Shown here one piece after another: positions 1 to 9,308 of a stretch of DNA of 25,594 bases. Numbering within the stretch: the stretch's first letter is position 1; every line of letters begins with the position of its first letter. The DNA is taken from positions 1-25,594 of IMG/VR virus record IMGVR_UViG_3300025102_000256; one strand, written 5' to 3'. Source of the stretch: a virus. The position numbers and the translations under genes are program-made. Below the pieces are notes generated by a model. The model had not been told where the DNA came from. It saw only the letters and a list, made by a program, of their open reading frames with translations, and searched no databases.

Positions 1-2499
1 TATACCAGTGTTGAGCAAGCAGGTGATACAATTCTGGTACGAGGATACAATGAAGGTAGACCATATCAGGATCGTGTAAAATTTAATCCAACTTTGTTTC
101 TCCCTTCACCTGAAAAGTCGGAGTGGAGAACATTAGATGGTAAGTATGTTAGACCTGTTAAGCAAGGCACAATTCGTGATGCGAAAAAGTTTGTACAAGA
201 CCATAAAGATATACCTGACTTTGACATCTGTGGTCAGACTAGATACGTAAATCAATATCTTTACGAGCAATACCCTGATGAATCCATGTCGTATGATATG
301 GGTGATATTCGTGTGTTTACCCTTGATATTGAAACACGTGCAGAGAATGGGTTCCCTGATATCGAGAGTGCTGATCAGGAGATACTTTTAATAAGTATCA
401 AGGATTCAAATACTAATAATATATCTGTTTTTGGTACAAAACCTTATGATCACAACACTAAAGATGGTGTTCATGGTGATGTAAAGTATATGCATTTCAG
501 TAGCGAGACTGCTATGCTTAATGCATTTGTTCATTGGTGGTCTTCAAACTATCCAGATGTTATTACTGGATGGAATGTGCAACTCTTTGATATGCCCTAC
601 ATCATCCGTAGGATCAATAGAGTTGTTGGAGAGAAAGAGTCAAGATTGATCTCACCATGGAAGAATGTTTATTGCAGGGAAATATACATCAAAGGTCGTA
701 GGCAGATTGCTTATGACATTTCTGGTATTGCAGTACTAGACTATCTAGAATTATATAAAAAGTTTACTTATACTAATCAAGAGTCTTATAGGTTAGATCA
801 TATTGCTTTTGTTGAACTGGGTGAGAAGAAATTAGATCACTCGGAGTATGATACTTTCAAAGAATTCTATGATAATGATTGGAGTAAGTTTGTAGAGTAT
901 AACATTCATGACGTTAGGTTGGTAGATCAACTTGATGACAAGATGAAACTACTTGACTTAGCCATAACTATGGCATATGATGCAAGAGTTAATTTTGAGG
1001 ATGTATATTCTCAAGTAAGGATGTGGGATAACATCATATATGTTTATCTTGCACGTCAAAACATTGCTATTCCTCCTAAAAGAGAAAGCAATAAAGATGA
1101 TCAATACATAGGTGCTTATGTTAAAGAACCGATTCCAGGTATATACGATTGGGTTGTTAGTTTTGACCTCAACAGTCTGTACCCTCATCTCATCATGCAG
1201 TATAACCTCTCGCCAGAGACCTTACTACCAGGAAAACGCCCCAGTGCACAAATTGACAGGTTACTTTACAAACAGGAACCGTTAGATGACCTAAAGGGTT
1301 GTACTGTATGTGCTAATGGTACTCTATATGACACTACATTTCAGGGTTTTCTTCCTAAACTTATGGAGAAAATCTATAAGGAACGTACCATTTATAAGAA
1401 GAAGATGATTGCTGCTAAAAAGCAGTATGAAAAGAACCCTAGTGTACAGTTAAAGAAAGAAATTGCTAGATGTAATAACATACAGATGGCAAGGAAGATC
1501 CAATTGAACAGTGCTTATGGTGCAATTGGTAACGAGCATTTTAGATACTATCGTTTGGAGATTGCAGAGGCAATTACCACATCAGGACAGTTATCTATCA
1601 GGTGGATTGGTAACAAAATGAATGAGTATCTCAATAGGATACTCAAAACTGAAGGAGAAGATTATGTTATTGCTTCAGATACTGACTCTATGTACCTTAA
1701 CTTGGGTCCTATGGTTGAGAGTGTATACAAGGGTAGAGAGAAAACTGATGAAAGCGTTGTTACGTTCCTTGATAAGATCTGTAATCTGGAATTTGAGAAG
1801 TATATTGAGAGTTCTTACCAAGAACTGGCCGACTACTTGAATGCTTATGATCAGAAGATGGTCATGGCACGTGAGAATATTGCTTCGAAGGGTATTTGGA
1901 CTGCGAAAAAGAGATATATCCTTGACGTATGGGATAGTGAGGGTGTAAGATATGAGAAACCCAAGATGAAAATCATGGGTCTAGAGACTCAAAGGTCTTC
2001 AACCCCACAATACTTCAGAAACAAACTTCTGGAGGCATTCAAGACTATTATCAAGGGTACTAATGAGGATGTTCTCGATTATATTGACCATGTAAAAGAG
2101 GACACAAGAAAGCAGGATCCGATTGACATCGCATTCCCTCGTGGTGTAAATGGTCTTGAGAAATATAAGAGTAATGCTGACATATATGTAAAGGGAACAC
2201 CCATACATGTACGTGGTGCTCTACTTTATAATTACTATGTTAAACAGAATAAGGTATCACATAAGTATGCTCCTATACAAGAGGGAGAAAAGATAAAGTT
2301 TCTTTATCTAAAACAACCAAATCCTATCGGAGAAAATGTAGTTTCTTTCATGGGTACTATACCCAGAGAGTTCAACGTTGACAATTACATAGACTATAAT
2401 TTACAGTTCGATAAGTCATTCTACCAACCTTTAAGAAATGTGCTAGAATGTATCGGTTGGGATTCCGAACGTAGAGTATCTCTACTCCAATTTTTCTGA
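1..2499 (+). CDS. 43: DNA polymerase gp43, family B (5' end cut by window)
   Basis: Replicative T4-type DNA polymerase with 3'-5' proofreading. The frame is open from base 1, and the first residues (YTSV..TILVRGY) resemble the beta strands that begin cyanophage gp43, so only a few codons lie outside; the TTG at 94 is not the start. Numbering from base 1, ExoI DIE is at residues 109-111 (nt 325), followed by ExoII (GWNVQLFD) and ExoIII ([10 protein letters not shown]). The polymerase motifs are A (DLNSLYPHL), B ([10 protein letters not shown]) and C (SDTDS, Asp codons at 1678 and 1684). The C-terminus RRVSLLQFF looks like a sliding-clamp binding peptide. About 832 residues are present, a little shorter than T4 gp43, and the gene is not split. 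It shares one base with uvsX (TGATG), suggesting translational coupling. Identification is secure. Confidence 0.97.
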   Translation, partial: YTSVEQAGDTILVRGYNEGRPYQDRVKFNPTLFLPSPEKSEWRTLDGKYVRPVKQGTIRDAKKFVQDHKDIPDFDICGQTRYVNQYLYEQYPDESMSYDMGDIRVFTLDIETRAENGFPDIESADQEILLISIKDSNTNNISVFGTKPYDHNTKDGVHGDVKYMHFSSETAMLNAFVHWWSSNYPDVITGWNVQLFDMPYIIRRINRVVGEKESRLISPWKNVYCREIYIKGRRQIAYDISGIAVLDYLELYKKFTYTNQESYRLDHIAFVELGEKKLDHSEYDTFKEFYDNDWSKFVEYNIHDVRLVDQLDDKMKLLDLAITMAYDARVNFEDVYSQVRMWDNIIYVYLARQNIAIPPKRESNKDDQYIGAYVKEPIPGIYDWVVSFDLNSLYPHLIMQYNLSPETLLPGKRPSAQIDRLLYKQEPLDDLKGCTVCANGTLYDTTFQGFLPKLMEKIYKERTIYKKKMIAAKKQYEKNPSVQLKKEIARCNNIQMARKIQLNSAYGAIGNEHFRYYRLEIAEAITTSGQLSIRWIGNKMNEYLNRILKTEGEDYVIASDTDSMYLNLGPMVESVYKGREKTDESVVTFLDKICNLEFEKYIESSYQELADYLNAYDQKMVMARENIASKGIWTAKKRYILDVWDSEGVRYEKPKMKIMGLETQRSSTPQYFRNKLLEAFKTIIKGTNEDVLDYIDHVKEDTRKQDPIDIAFPRGVNGLEKYKSNADIYVKGTPIHVRGALLYNYYVKQNKVSHKYAPIQEGEKIKFLYLKQPNPIGENVVSFMGTIPREFNVDNYIDYNLQFDKSFYQPLRNVLECIGWDSERRVSLLQFF

Positions 2500-3542
2500 T
2501 GAATATTACAAGATCAACACCTAACATGGATTTTTTAAAACAAATAATTAAAGATAGTAAGAACGAGTATGCTACAGTTGCTTCTGATGGTATTGCTGCA
2601 GGTGATGTAGAGTCATTTGTTGACACTGGAAGTCATATCTTCAATGCTCTAGTCAGTGGATCTATCCTAGGTGGTATTCCTTCTAATAAAATTACAGCAC
2701 TTGCTGGAGAAACTGGTACTGGTAAGACATTCTTCTGTCTTTCTATCGCCAAGAATTTTTTAGAAACAAATCCTGATGCTGGAGTTTTATATTTTGAAAC
2801 TGAATCTGCTATCTCTAAAGAGATGGTTGAAACTAGAGGAATAGACTCAAAAAGATTGGTCATTTTTCCTATCAATACTATAGAAGAGTTCAGAACACAG
2901 GCGGTCAGAGTACTCGATAAATACCTAGAGCAGCCCAAAGAAGAGAGAAAACCTCTCATGTTTGTGCTAGATTCCCTAGGCATGTTAGCGACTAATAAAG
3001 AGGTAGAAGATGCCTCTAATGAAAAGAACGTTCGTGATATGACTAAAGCACAACTGGTTAAGTCATGCTTTAGGATTCTTACTTTGAAATTAGGTAAGGC
3101 AAATATACCCATGTTAGTTACAAACCATACTTATGATGTTATTGGCTCGTATGTACCTGCTAAAGAGATGGGGGGCGGTAGTGGTCTTAAGTATTCTGCT
3201 AGTACAATTGTATATCTCTCAAAGAAAAAAGAAAAAGAAGGAACCGACCTGGTCGGAAACATTATTAAATGTGAGGCGAAAAAGTCCCGTTTAACTCGTG
3301 AAGGATCTAAAATTGAAACTCGTTTATTTTTTGATTCTCGTGGTCTTGACCGTTACTATGGTCTATTGGAACTGGGTGAGATGGGAGGACTCTGGAAGAA
3401 TGTTGCAGGAAGATATGAGATTGGAGGCAAAAAGATCTACGCAAAACAGATCCTTTCAGATCCAGACACCTACTTTACTCCAGATGTAATTCAAGCACTA
3501 GAAGAAACTGCTAATAAGGTATTCCATTATGGAGAAGGTTGA
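2499..3542 (+). CDS. uvsX: UvsX RecA-like recombinase
   Basis: Phage RecA/RAD51-family strand-exchange protein for recombination-dependent replication and repair. Walker A is GETGTGKT (residues 70-77 from the first ATG), Walker B is [12 protein letters not shown], and an N-terminal SNKITALAG strand leads into the P-loop. A C-terminal basic stretch ([13 protein letters not shown]) is typical of UvsX loops. The first ATG overlaps the gp43 stop by one base. A second ATG at 2526 begins [11 protein letters not shown], which is where I would expect cyanophage UvsX to begin, so the first nine residues may not be made; neither ATG has a convincing Shine-Dalgarno sequence. It overlaps gp41 by 14 nt. 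The gp43-uvsX-gp41 order forms a replication cluster. Confidence 0.95.
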   Translation: MNITRSTPNMDFLKQIIKDSKNEYATVASDGIAAGDVESFVDTGSHIFNALVSGSILGGIPSNKITALAGETGTGKTFFCLSIAKNFLETNPDAGVLYFETESAISKEMVETRGIDSKRLVIFPINTIEEFRTQAVRVLDKYLEQPKEERKPLMFVLDSLGMLATNKEVEDASNEKNVRDMTKAQLVKSCFRILTLKLGKANIPMLVTNHTYDVIGSYVPAKEMGGGSGLKYSASTIVYLSKKKEKEGTDLVGNIIKCEAKKSRLTREGSKIETRLFFDSRGLDRYYGLLELGEMGGLWKNVAGRYEIGGKKIYAKQILSDPDTYFTPDVIQALEETANKVFHYGEG

Positions 3543-4896
3543 ATCAACAATTTTGAGGAATCTTCTGTGTAGTGAGGATTTTTATCGTAAGGTAGTTCCT
3601 TTTGTCAAACCTGATTATTTTCAGGACATGTCGGAGAGAGTTATCTTTGAAGAGATACAAGATTTCTCTACAAAATATGATAAAATCCCTACTAAAGAGG
3701 TTCTTAACATAGGATTGCAGCAGAGAACTGACCTTAATGATGATACATTTAAAAATGCTACTACTCTAGTAGATAATTTAAATGATGAGTGGGTAGATAC
3801 TGAATGGTTACTTGATGCCACCGAGAAATGGTGTCAAGAACGTGCTGTTTATAACGCATTACTTCAGTCTATCAAGATTGCTGACGGTGGAGATGAAAAG
3901 TTAGACAAGGGTGCTATACCTAGCATCTTACAAGACGCATTAGCAGTATCATTTGATGAATATATTGGTCATGATTACGTAGATCAGGCATTAGATAGGT
4001 ATGAGTACTACCATAAGGATGAACTTAAGATTCCATTTGATCTAGAGAAATTTAATCTAGTAACTAAAGGTGGACTACCTAACAAAACACTCAATATTGC
4101 CCTTGCTGGTACTGGTGTTGGTAAGTCTTTGTTCATGTGTCACATGGCAAGTGCTTGTCTCTCACAAGGAAAGAATGTACTCTACATTACTATGGAGATG
4201 GCAGAGGAAAAGATTGCTGAAAGGATAGATGCTAACCTATTGAATGTAAATATCAAGGATATTGGTGCTATTCCAGAACAACTCTTTACCTCTAGGGTAG
4301 GAGAGATAGGTAGGAAGACACAAGGTAAACTTATTATTAAAGAATACCCTACTGCTAGTGCTCATGTTGGTCATTTCAAGGGTCTTTTGTCTGATTTGAA
4401 TCTTAAAAAGGATTTCAAACCAGATATCATCTTCATAGATTACCTAAACATATGTGCTAGTGCTAGGTATAGAGGTGCTATCGTTAACTCATACACATAT
4501 GTTAAGGGTATAGCAGAAGAGTTACGTGGTCTAGCAGTAGAGCAGGATCTTCCTATAGTATCTGCTACACAGACTACTAGATCAGGGTTTGGTAGCACTG
4601 ATCCTAGTTTAGAAGATACATCTGAATCGTTTGGTTTACCTGCTACTGCTGACTTTATGTTTGCTTTGATTAGCACAGAAGAGTTAGAACAATCTGGTAG
4701 AATTATGGTTAAACAATTGAAGAATAGATATAATGATCCTACATACTTTAAAAGATTTACAGTAGGTATTGACAGAGCAAAGATGAAGCTGTATAATGTT
4801 GAGGACTCCGAAGTAACTAACGAAGTTAAAGAAGAGTTTGAACCAATAGAACCAGTGGTTAATAGTAAATCTAAATTCACATCATTCGTAATATAA
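3529..4896 (+). CDS. 41: Replicative DNA helicase gp41 (DnaB-like)
   Basis: DnaB/gp41-family hexameric 5'-3' helicase that unwinds the lagging-strand template and pairs with the gp61 primase, which lies 9 kb downstream here. An N-terminal helical domain of about 140 residues is followed by a RecA-like motor: Walker [10 protein letters not shown] (192-200), the H1a-type [18 protein letters not shown] stretch, Walker [12 protein letters not shown], and a later SATQTTRSG segment typical of DnaB H3. The length of 455 aa is close to T4 gp41 (475 aa). The start ATG lies within the uvsX tail with 14 nt of overlap. One base separates its stop from the mazG start. Confident assignment. Confidence 0.95.
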   Translation: MEKVESTILRNLLCSEDFYRKVVPFVKPDYFQDMSERVIFEEIQDFSTKYDKIPTKEVLNIGLQQRTDLNDDTFKNATTLVDNLNDEWVDTEWLLDATEKWCQERAVYNALLQSIKIADGGDEKLDKGAIPSILQDALAVSFDEYIGHDYVDQALDRYEYYHKDELKIPFDLEKFNLVTKGGLPNKTLNIALAGTGVGKSLFMCHMASACLSQGKNVLYITMEMAEEKIAERIDANLLNVNIKDIGAIPEQLFTSRVGEIGRKTQGKLIIKEYPTASAHVGHFKGLLSDLNLKKDFKPDIIFIDYLNICASARYRGAIVNSYTYVKGIAEELRGLAVEQDLPIVSATQTTRSGFGSTDPSLEDTSESFGLPATADFMFALISTEELEQSGRIMVKQLKNRYNDPTYFKRFTVGIDRAKMKLYNVEDSEVTNEVKEEFEPIEPVVNSKSKFTSFVI

Positions 4897-4897
4897 C

Positions 4898-5302
4898 ATG
4901 ACAGTAAATTTCAAGAAGTATGAAGAGTTTGTTTCAGCAGTTACTTCAGAAGCTTCAACTAACTTTGTTGACTTCGCTGATCGTATTGGCGAGTTGGATC
5001 GTGAGGGTGCCAATATTGAACGTCTTCTCACTGCTGGTGTTGGCCTTGCTGCTGAATCTGGTGAGTTCCTTGAGATCGTTAAGAAGATGGTTTTCCAAGG
5101 TAAGCCTTGGAACGACGACAACAGAGAACATCTTATTATTGAGTTGGGTGACGTTATGTGGTACGTAGCACAAGCATGTATGGCACTTGATATATCCTTT
5201 GATGAAGTAGTTGAAACTAACGTCAATAAACTTAAGAAGCGTTATCCTGGTGGTGAATTTGACGTACACTTTAGTGAGTGTAGACAAGTAGGAGATAGAT
5301 GA
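4898..5302 (+). CDS. mazG: MazG-like nucleotide pyrophosphohydrolase
   Basis: Small all-alpha NTP pyrophosphatase of the MazG/dUTPase-2 fold, found widely in marine cyanophages and thought to act on nucleotide pools. The metal-binding signature ExxE...ExxD is present as E53-S-G-E56 and E82-L-G-D85, inside LAAESGEFLEIVKK and IELGDVMWY. At 134 aa it is one MazG domain, half of the E. coli two-domain protein. The 5' half uses CGT and CTT/CTC codons more than its neighbours, which favour AGA and TTA/CTA; this could reflect separate acquisition. It follows gp41 by one base and overlaps the next gene by 4 nt (ATGA). The family is clear; the true substrate cannot be read from sequence. Confidence 0.9.
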   Translation: MTVNFKKYEEFVSAVTSEASTNFVDFADRIGELDREGANIERLLTAGVGLAAESGEFLEIVKKMVFQGKPWNDDNREHLIIELGDVMWYVAQACMALDISFDEVVETNVNKLKKRYPGGEFDVHFSECRQVGDR

Positions 5303-5514
5303 TTAACCTTGATGAAAAATTTCATAGTTACCTAGAGAAAGGTGGTAAGACCTTCAAGATTGATGGTGTTAATGAACCATTAAGAGGGTATGGATATCAA
5401 TGTGATGGTAATGATATAGTAGGATACTATGTTACTACCACCAACTTTAAATTATTTTATAATTTGAATGAGCAGTTCATTAAAATGGAGTCACTAAATG
5501 AATCTTCCGATTGA
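5299..5514 (+). CDS. Hypothetical small protein, 71 aa
   Basis: Not recognised. It starts within the last codons of mazG (ATGA overlap) and runs into the next small gene with a 17-nt overlap, so it is part of the same translationally coupled string. The sequence is acidic to neutral with several beta-prone, Tyr/Gly-rich stretches (GYGYQCDGNDIVGYYVTTT) and no membrane segment or recognisable catalytic motif. Position at the end of the replication block suggests early expression with MazG, but nothing shows a function. Confidence 0.75.
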   Translation: MINLDEKFHSYLEKGGKTFKIDGVNEPLRGYGYQCDGNDIVGYYVTTTNFKLFYNLNEQFIKMESLNESSD

Positions 5515-5632
5515 TGAGAAAGAATTAGATATTATTGTGACACAATTATGGAAGTCACGTAAGAATCAAGGTGAACCTTTGGTCGAACCATTGTATCAAA
5601 AACTCTTGTCTATACAAAAAGAGAAATTCTAA
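5498..5632 (+). CDS. Hypothetical small protein, 44 aa
   Basis: Short ORF MNLPIDEKELDIIVTQLW... ending with a Lys/Gln-rich helix and the stop TAA at 5630-5632. It overlaps the upstream gene by 17 nt in another frame and fills the space exactly up to the terminator at 5639-5660, which supports it as a real last gene of the replication operon. It is predicted to be mostly helical, with no known motif. The stop codon overlaps a late-promoter-like motif (CTAAATAAATA, 5629-5639). Confidence 0.65.
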   Translation: MNLPIDEKELDIIVTQLWKSRKNQGEPLVEPLYQKLLSIQKEKF

Positions 5633-5639
5633 ATAAATA
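5632..5639 (+). promoter_or_regulatory. T4-type late promoter motif AATAAATA
   Basis: This 8-mer matches the NATAAATA consensus of T4-like cyanophage late promoters (TATAAATA in T4, read by the gp55 late sigma). It overlaps the stop of the upstream gene and lies 21 nt before the 5661 start codon. Transcription would begin roughly 6 nt further on, inside the loop of the adjoining hairpin. Confidence 0.6.
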
Positions 5640-5660
5640 ACCCCTATAGGGGGTTTTTTT
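5639..5660 (+). terminator. Intrinsic terminator closing the replication block
   Basis: Hairpin AACCCC (5639-5644) / GGGGTT (5650-5655) with the short loop TATAG, followed by an uninterrupted T tract to 5660. The T tract touches the ATG at 5661. It would stop transcripts coming from gp43-mazG. The left arm lies just downstream of the late promoter motif, upstream of the expected late start site. Confidence 0.8.
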
Positions 5661-7184
5661 ATGTCAATAACAATTCCAACAACAGTTGATAAAGCATGGA
5701 ATGATCTTTTTAGAGAAGGTTTATCCACGGATGAGTATAGTTATTTGGTATTTGATGTTAAAAAAACCGAAAGCGATGCTTCAAAAAAAGTTCAGGTTTT
5801 CATGAAGGTATATGTTCCTGAAAATAAAAGAAAGACTGCTACTGAAAATGTAAAGAAAGCAATGGAGGATACGGGGTATACAGTAGAGCATAGGAAATCC
5901 AAAGGTTCTAATATACCAGAAATAGATATAGTAGTAACTGAAAAAAATGTTATTCGTGTTCAGTTTAAACCAATCAAATCTTCAGGATCTGGTGGTGGGT
6001 CAAAACAAACTACAATTCAGGAAAGTACATCTTGCTTATATAATTCACTTCGTTTTCATGTACATCCGAATAATAAATTAACTCCTACCATGACTCTTAC
6101 TACAGATGATATGGAGAAAGCAGCGAAATGGATTGATACTCCAGATGCTACTTTGGAACAGATGATTGAATTTGCTAACCAAGATCCTGATTGGAAAGAA
6201 GTTTTTGTAGATGGTGCAAATGCATTGTATAATAAAGTAAAACCTGCTGCTTCAAATGATTTTATGTTTGTTCGTGGAGATAAAGAAATAGATGATGGTG
6301 TAATAAAAAAAGCTTTTGCTCAATGTAAAGCTTCGTTAGTACACAAAGAGTTAAAAAATGAAGACAAGTGGAACCCATCAGATATTTGGATAGTTAGTAA
6401 GGGTGCCAAGACTGAAATAATTAACAAATTAACACCATATGGTGTGAAAAAAACAACAACTACAATAGAAGTATTTAATGATGCACTATCACAATTTTTT
6501 ACTGATGAAAAATTGATGGGAGTATCTTTAAAAAAGACTGGTGGTACTGGTACAGTAAAGGTTGTGAATGCTGACACCCCACAAGAGAGAAAAGCAAGTC
6601 TTGGGGTTGAGTTTAAGAAAAAGAAATCAATAGATATGTTAGTTTATGATAGTAAAACAAATTTTACTGGTGAACATGCTCATAAGAGATGGCCAATGGA
6701 TGTATACATTCAGTATGGAACTGGAAAAAAGGATAACATACAGTTAAGAAATTTTGGTGGTGATAATAAAGGTGATTGGAAGTTAGAACTTAAAGGCGAG
6801 CATGCTGCTATGGGTAAGATTCAAGGTAATGTTGCTAGGTTTATATTAAAGCATACAGGATTCACAGGTGTACCTGACGAACCAGAATGGTCTGCTTGTG
6901 ATCCAAAGAAAGCTACTGCTAAACAAAAATCAGATATCACAAAAGAAATATATAAATTATTAGATACTTTTGGTGCAAATGGATTTGATAAAAGTGACGG
7001 AGATCAAATGATGGGTGAGATTGCTGGTAAAAGACAGTCTTGGAGGTATAGTAAACTATCAGGACTTCGCTTTTTAGAATATCTCTGTAAAGAAAATGTG
7101 AATGCAGATATGGCAATCAAAGAACTATATCTTTTTGGTGGATCACAAGCAGACCACTCATCAATATACTACAAGTATTCTTAA
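5661..7184 (+). CDS. Conserved-type hypothetical protein, 507 aa, possibly nuclease-like
   Basis: Not firmly recognised. It is a soluble, lysine-rich protein with no membrane segment. The N-terminal third has an alternating hydrophobic/charged beta pattern ending in EIDIVVTEKNVIRVQFKPIK, then a flexible Ser/Gly linker (SSGSGGGSK). The D...(Q)xK spacing is reminiscent of PD-(D/E)xK nuclease cores but is not decisive. The middle has KWNPSDIWIVSKG, and the C-terminal part has a Gly/Lys-rich stretch (NFGGDNKGDWKLELKGEHA) and ends in YYKYS. It is first in a unit with the ligase-like and nucleotidyltransferase genes, overlapping the next by one base (TAATG), and is probably expressed from the late motif at 5632 with a very short leader whose only SD-like feature is the G run of the hairpin. 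Confidence 0.85.
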   Translation: MSITIPTTVDKAWNDLFREGLSTDEYSYLVFDVKKTESDASKKVQVFMKVYVPENKRKTATENVKKAMEDTGYTVEHRKSKGSNIPEIDIVVTEKNVIRVQFKPIKSSGSGGGSKQTTIQESTSCLYNSLRFHVHPNNKLTPTMTLTTDDMEKAAKWIDTPDATLEQMIEFANQDPDWKEVFVDGANALYNKVKPAASNDFMFVRGDKEIDDGVIKKAFAQCKASLVHKELKNEDKWNPSDIWIVSKGAKTEIINKLTPYGVKKTTTTIEVFNDALSQFFTDEKLMGVSLKKTGGTGTVKVVNADTPQERKASLGVEFKKKKSIDMLVYDSKTNFTGEHAHKRWPMDVYIQYGTGKKDNIQLRNFGGDNKGDWKLELKGEHAAMGKIQGNVARFILKHTGFTGVPDEPEWSACDPKKATAKQKSDITKEIYKLLDTFGANGFDKSDGDQMMGEIAGKRQSWRYSKLSGLRFLEYLCKENVNADMAIKELYLFGGSQADHSSIYYKYS

Positions 7185-8377
7185 TGGCAAACGTAACACA
7201 GTTAAAACATTTAGAACACCTTGAGGATGAGATGCTCAACTATGGAGTTGATGGTTGTAAAGCTGCTGTCTCTTTTTTAAAAGAACTTCGTAAGATGTTA
7301 GGTCAACAGGATAATGATGGTTTCATGCAAACCAAATGGGATGGAGCACCTGCTGTTATCTGTGGAAAACACCCTCTTTCTGGTATGTTCTTTGTTGGAA
7401 CTAAATCTGTATTCAATAAGAACGATCCTAAAGTATGTTACAGTGAAAAAGGTATTGACAAATATTATCAAGGAGACCTTGCAGAAAAACTTAAATTTTC
7501 TCTTCGTTATTTTAAAGAATTAGATATTGAAGGAGTAGTTCAGGGTGATCTTATGTTCACTGATAGTACATTAAAAAAAGAAACTATCAATGGTGAATTA
7601 CTTTATACATTCAAACCTAACACTATTACATATGCAATTCCAGTAGATCATTCTATTGGTAAGGCAGCAGGTACTGCAAAGATTGGTGTAGTGTTTCATA
7701 CTCATTACACAGGTGATGAACTTGAATCAATGCAAGCAAAAGCTGGTGCTGATGTTACTGGATCTAAAGATGCTTTAGTAATTAAAAATGATACTCCAAT
7801 GGATCGTGTTGGGTTGTCTTCTAGTGAGGAAAAAACATTCGATGCTCATGTATCAAAGATTGAAAGTATGTGTAAGATATGTGGAGACTTCCTTGATGAG
7901 TTGGTTAAATTTTCTGGTACAAAGGGTGATCTTAAGTGGCATGTATCATCTTATATAAAACAGTTCTTTAATAGTGAGATTAGAAATGCTCGTAGTATAG
8001 GTAATGTTGATCATGCATTAGATAACCTTACAAATTTCTATCATTTAAAAACTGCCAAGATGCTTGATGCTATCAAGACTCCTAAAAATAAAGCAGAAAA
8101 AAGGAAGTTAGTATACGATAGTGAGAATTATCTACAAGATAATAAGACAAAGTTTACAGCAATGCTTTCTCTTTACAAAGAGATTCAACACGTTAAGCAG
8201 ATGGTTATAGATAAGTTAGATCATCTTGAAACCTTCAAGACATTTATTAAAACTGAAAAGGGATATAAAGTAACTGGACCAGAAGGTTATGTTTTGCACA
8301 AAGATGGTGATATGATTAAGTTTGTTAATCATCTTGAGTTTGCTTATAATAATTTCACAGTATCAAAGGACTGGTAA
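7184..8377 (+). CDS. Putative nucleotidyltransferase of ligase type (KxDG), 397 aa
   Basis: Motifs in the order of covalent nucleotidyltransferases (DNA/RNA ligases, capping enzymes) are visible. A motif I-like TKWDGAPAV has the candidate nucleotide-accepting Lys at 51. A motif III-like EGVVQGDLMF lies at 116-125, a IIIa-like IGVVFHTHY at 167-175, and a motif IV-like DALVIK at 196-201. A convincing motif V (KxK) is not obvious, so the protein is divergent or not a ligase. The C-terminal half is helical and Lys-rich, and might bind nucleic acid. It sits between the 507-aa unknown and an NMNAT-like gene, sharing one base with each, so the three are likely made together. The function is an inference from motifs; a nick-sealing or end-adenylating role is possible. 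Confidence 0.8.
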   Translation: MANVTQLKHLEHLEDEMLNYGVDGCKAAVSFLKELRKMLGQQDNDGFMQTKWDGAPAVICGKHPLSGMFFVGTKSVFNKNDPKVCYSEKGIDKYYQGDLAEKLKFSLRYFKELDIEGVVQGDLMFTDSTLKKETINGELLYTFKPNTITYAIPVDHSIGKAAGTAKIGVVFHTHYTGDELESMQAKAGADVTGSKDALVIKNDTPMDRVGLSSSEEKTFDAHVSKIESMCKICGDFLDELVKFSGTKGDLKWHVSSYIKQFFNSEIRNARSIGNVDHALDNLTNFYHLKTAKMLDAIKTPKNKAEKRKLVYDSENYLQDNKTKFTAMLSLYKEIQHVKQMVIDKLDHLETFKTFIKTEKGYKVTGPEGYVLHKDGDMIKFVNHLEFAYNNFTVSKDW

Positions 8378-8949
8378 TGTCAGGATTAATATGCAAAAAA
8401 TGTTACGTTACCTTTGGTAGGTTCCAACCACCTACTACAGGACATAAGGAGAACTTTGCTGGTGTTAAACGTGCTGCTGGAGGTCATGACTATCGAATTT
8501 ATATTTCACAAAGTGTAGACACTAAAGGAACTAACCCATTACCACCAGATATAAAGTATAATTACATGGTTAAAATGTTCCCTGAACACAAGGGACATAT
8601 CTTTAGTGGACCAAGAGATCCTGTTTCTATCATGCAAGATTTAATGATGGCAGGGTATGATGAGGTTATCTATCTTGTAGGATCTGATAGGGTTAATGCT
8701 ATGGGATTCCTCCATAAATACAATGGAGAAGGAAAGGACTTCCACTTTAGGAAGATTGAAATAGTATCTTCTGGTAGTAGAGATGCAGATGGTGACACGT
8801 TTGCTATATCTGGTACTAAAATGAGAAGAGCAGCATTTGCTGGTGACTTTAAAACTTTTAGGAAAGGTATTCCAACATCATTAAAAGATCCAGATTGCAA
8901 ATCTTTAATGGAAGAAATTAAACAACGATTACCTATAAAATTCAAATGA
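8377..8949 (+). CDS. NMNAT/cytidylyltransferase-like nucleotidyltransferase
   Basis: Class I (HIGH-type) nucleotidyltransferase fold. The N-terminal GRFQPPTTGH (14-23) gives the T-x-G-H phosphate-binding motif, VGSDRV (101-106) is the usual mid-domain strand, and ISGTKMR (144-150) is the ISxTxxR signature. At 190 aa it has the size of a single catalytic domain such as archaeal NadM/NMN adenylyltransferase; phage copies are often labelled cytidylyltransferase. The reaction would be transfer of a nucleotide monophosphate from an NTP with release of pyrophosphate, possibly NMN to NAD. The start ATG overlaps the previous stop (TAATG), and its end overlaps the next gene by 4 nt. The fold is secure; the substrate is not. 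Confidence 0.9.
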   Translation: MSGLICKKCYVTFGRFQPPTTGHKENFAGVKRAAGGHDYRIYISQSVDTKGTNPLPPDIKYNYMVKMFPEHKGHIFSGPRDPVSIMQDLMMAGYDEVIYLVGSDRVNAMGFLHKYNGEGKDFHFRKIEIVSSGSRDADGDTFAISGTKMRRAAFAGDFKTFRKGIPTSLKDPDCKSLMEEIKQRLPIKFK

Positions 8950-9308
8950 AAACATTCCGAGAGTTCGTATCTGAAGGTAAGAAAAGAGGATTGTGGGATA
9001 ACATCCATGCTAAAAGAAAGCGTGGTGAACCTAAAGCAAAGAAAGGTGATAAGGATTATCCAGAGACTCTTAAAGTTGAAAGTGCTTGGCAACGCAAGGA
9101 AGGTAAGAATAAAGAAGGTGGTTTGAACGAGAAGGGACGTAAGTCTTATGAACGTGAGAATCCTGGTAGTGATTTGAAGAGACCACAACCAGAAGGTGGT
9201 CCCAGAAAGAAATCATTCTGTGCTAGAATGAGTGGTGTTAAAGGACCAATGAAAAAAGATGGTAAACCAACTCGCAAAGCACTCGCATTACGAAAGTGGA
9301 AGTGTTAA
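8946..9308 (+). CDS. Basic protein with capsid-targeting-like N-terminus and CARM...RKWKC tail
   Basis: 120-aa strongly basic protein. The first 11 residues, MKTFREFVSEG, closely resemble the T4 internal-protein capsid-targeting peptide MKTYQEFIAEA, which gp21 protease cuts after Glu10; here Glu10 is also followed by a small residue. The body is Lys/Arg/Gly rich (GLWDNIHAKRKRGEPKAKKG). The C-terminus (KKSFCARMSGVKGP...LALRKWKC) is a module I recall from many unrelated phages, with two Cys that could bind metal. It could be a DNA-binding internal head protein, which is an inference. It overlaps the upstream nucleotidyltransferase by 4 nt (ATGA) and abuts the next gene. Confidence 0.85.
   Translation: MKTFREFVSEGKKRGLWDNIHAKRKRGEPKAKKGDKDYPETLKVESAWQRKEGKNKEGGLNEKGRKSYERENPGSDLKRPQPEGGPRKKSFCARMSGVKGPMKKDGKPTRKALALRKWKC

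Noticed and set aside
94-94. TTG at 94 as the start of gp43
   Set aside because: The frame is open to base 1 and the residues before 94 fit the gp43 N-terminus, so the gene simply begins left of the window.
2633-3112. 159-codon minus-strand frame inside uvsX
   Set aside because: Lies wholly antisense to Walker A/B of a certain recombinase gene; no domain pattern, no spacing that fits a gene.
4440-4880. 146-codon minus-strand frame inside gp41
   Set aside because: Antisense shadow of the helicase C-terminal half, Ser/Leu-rich with no motif.
7454-7480. TTGACA...TATTAT-like promoter inside the ligase-like gene
   Set aside because: Spacing is far from 17 nt and it lies mid-gene; other TTGACA copies in coding sequence (4769, 12245, 19289, 20270, 24890) likewise lack a placed -10.
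8670-9188. 172-codon minus-strand frame across the nucleotidyltransferase and basic gene
   Set aside because: Spans two convincing + strand genes and their overlap; Phe/Leu/Ser-rich antisense composition.
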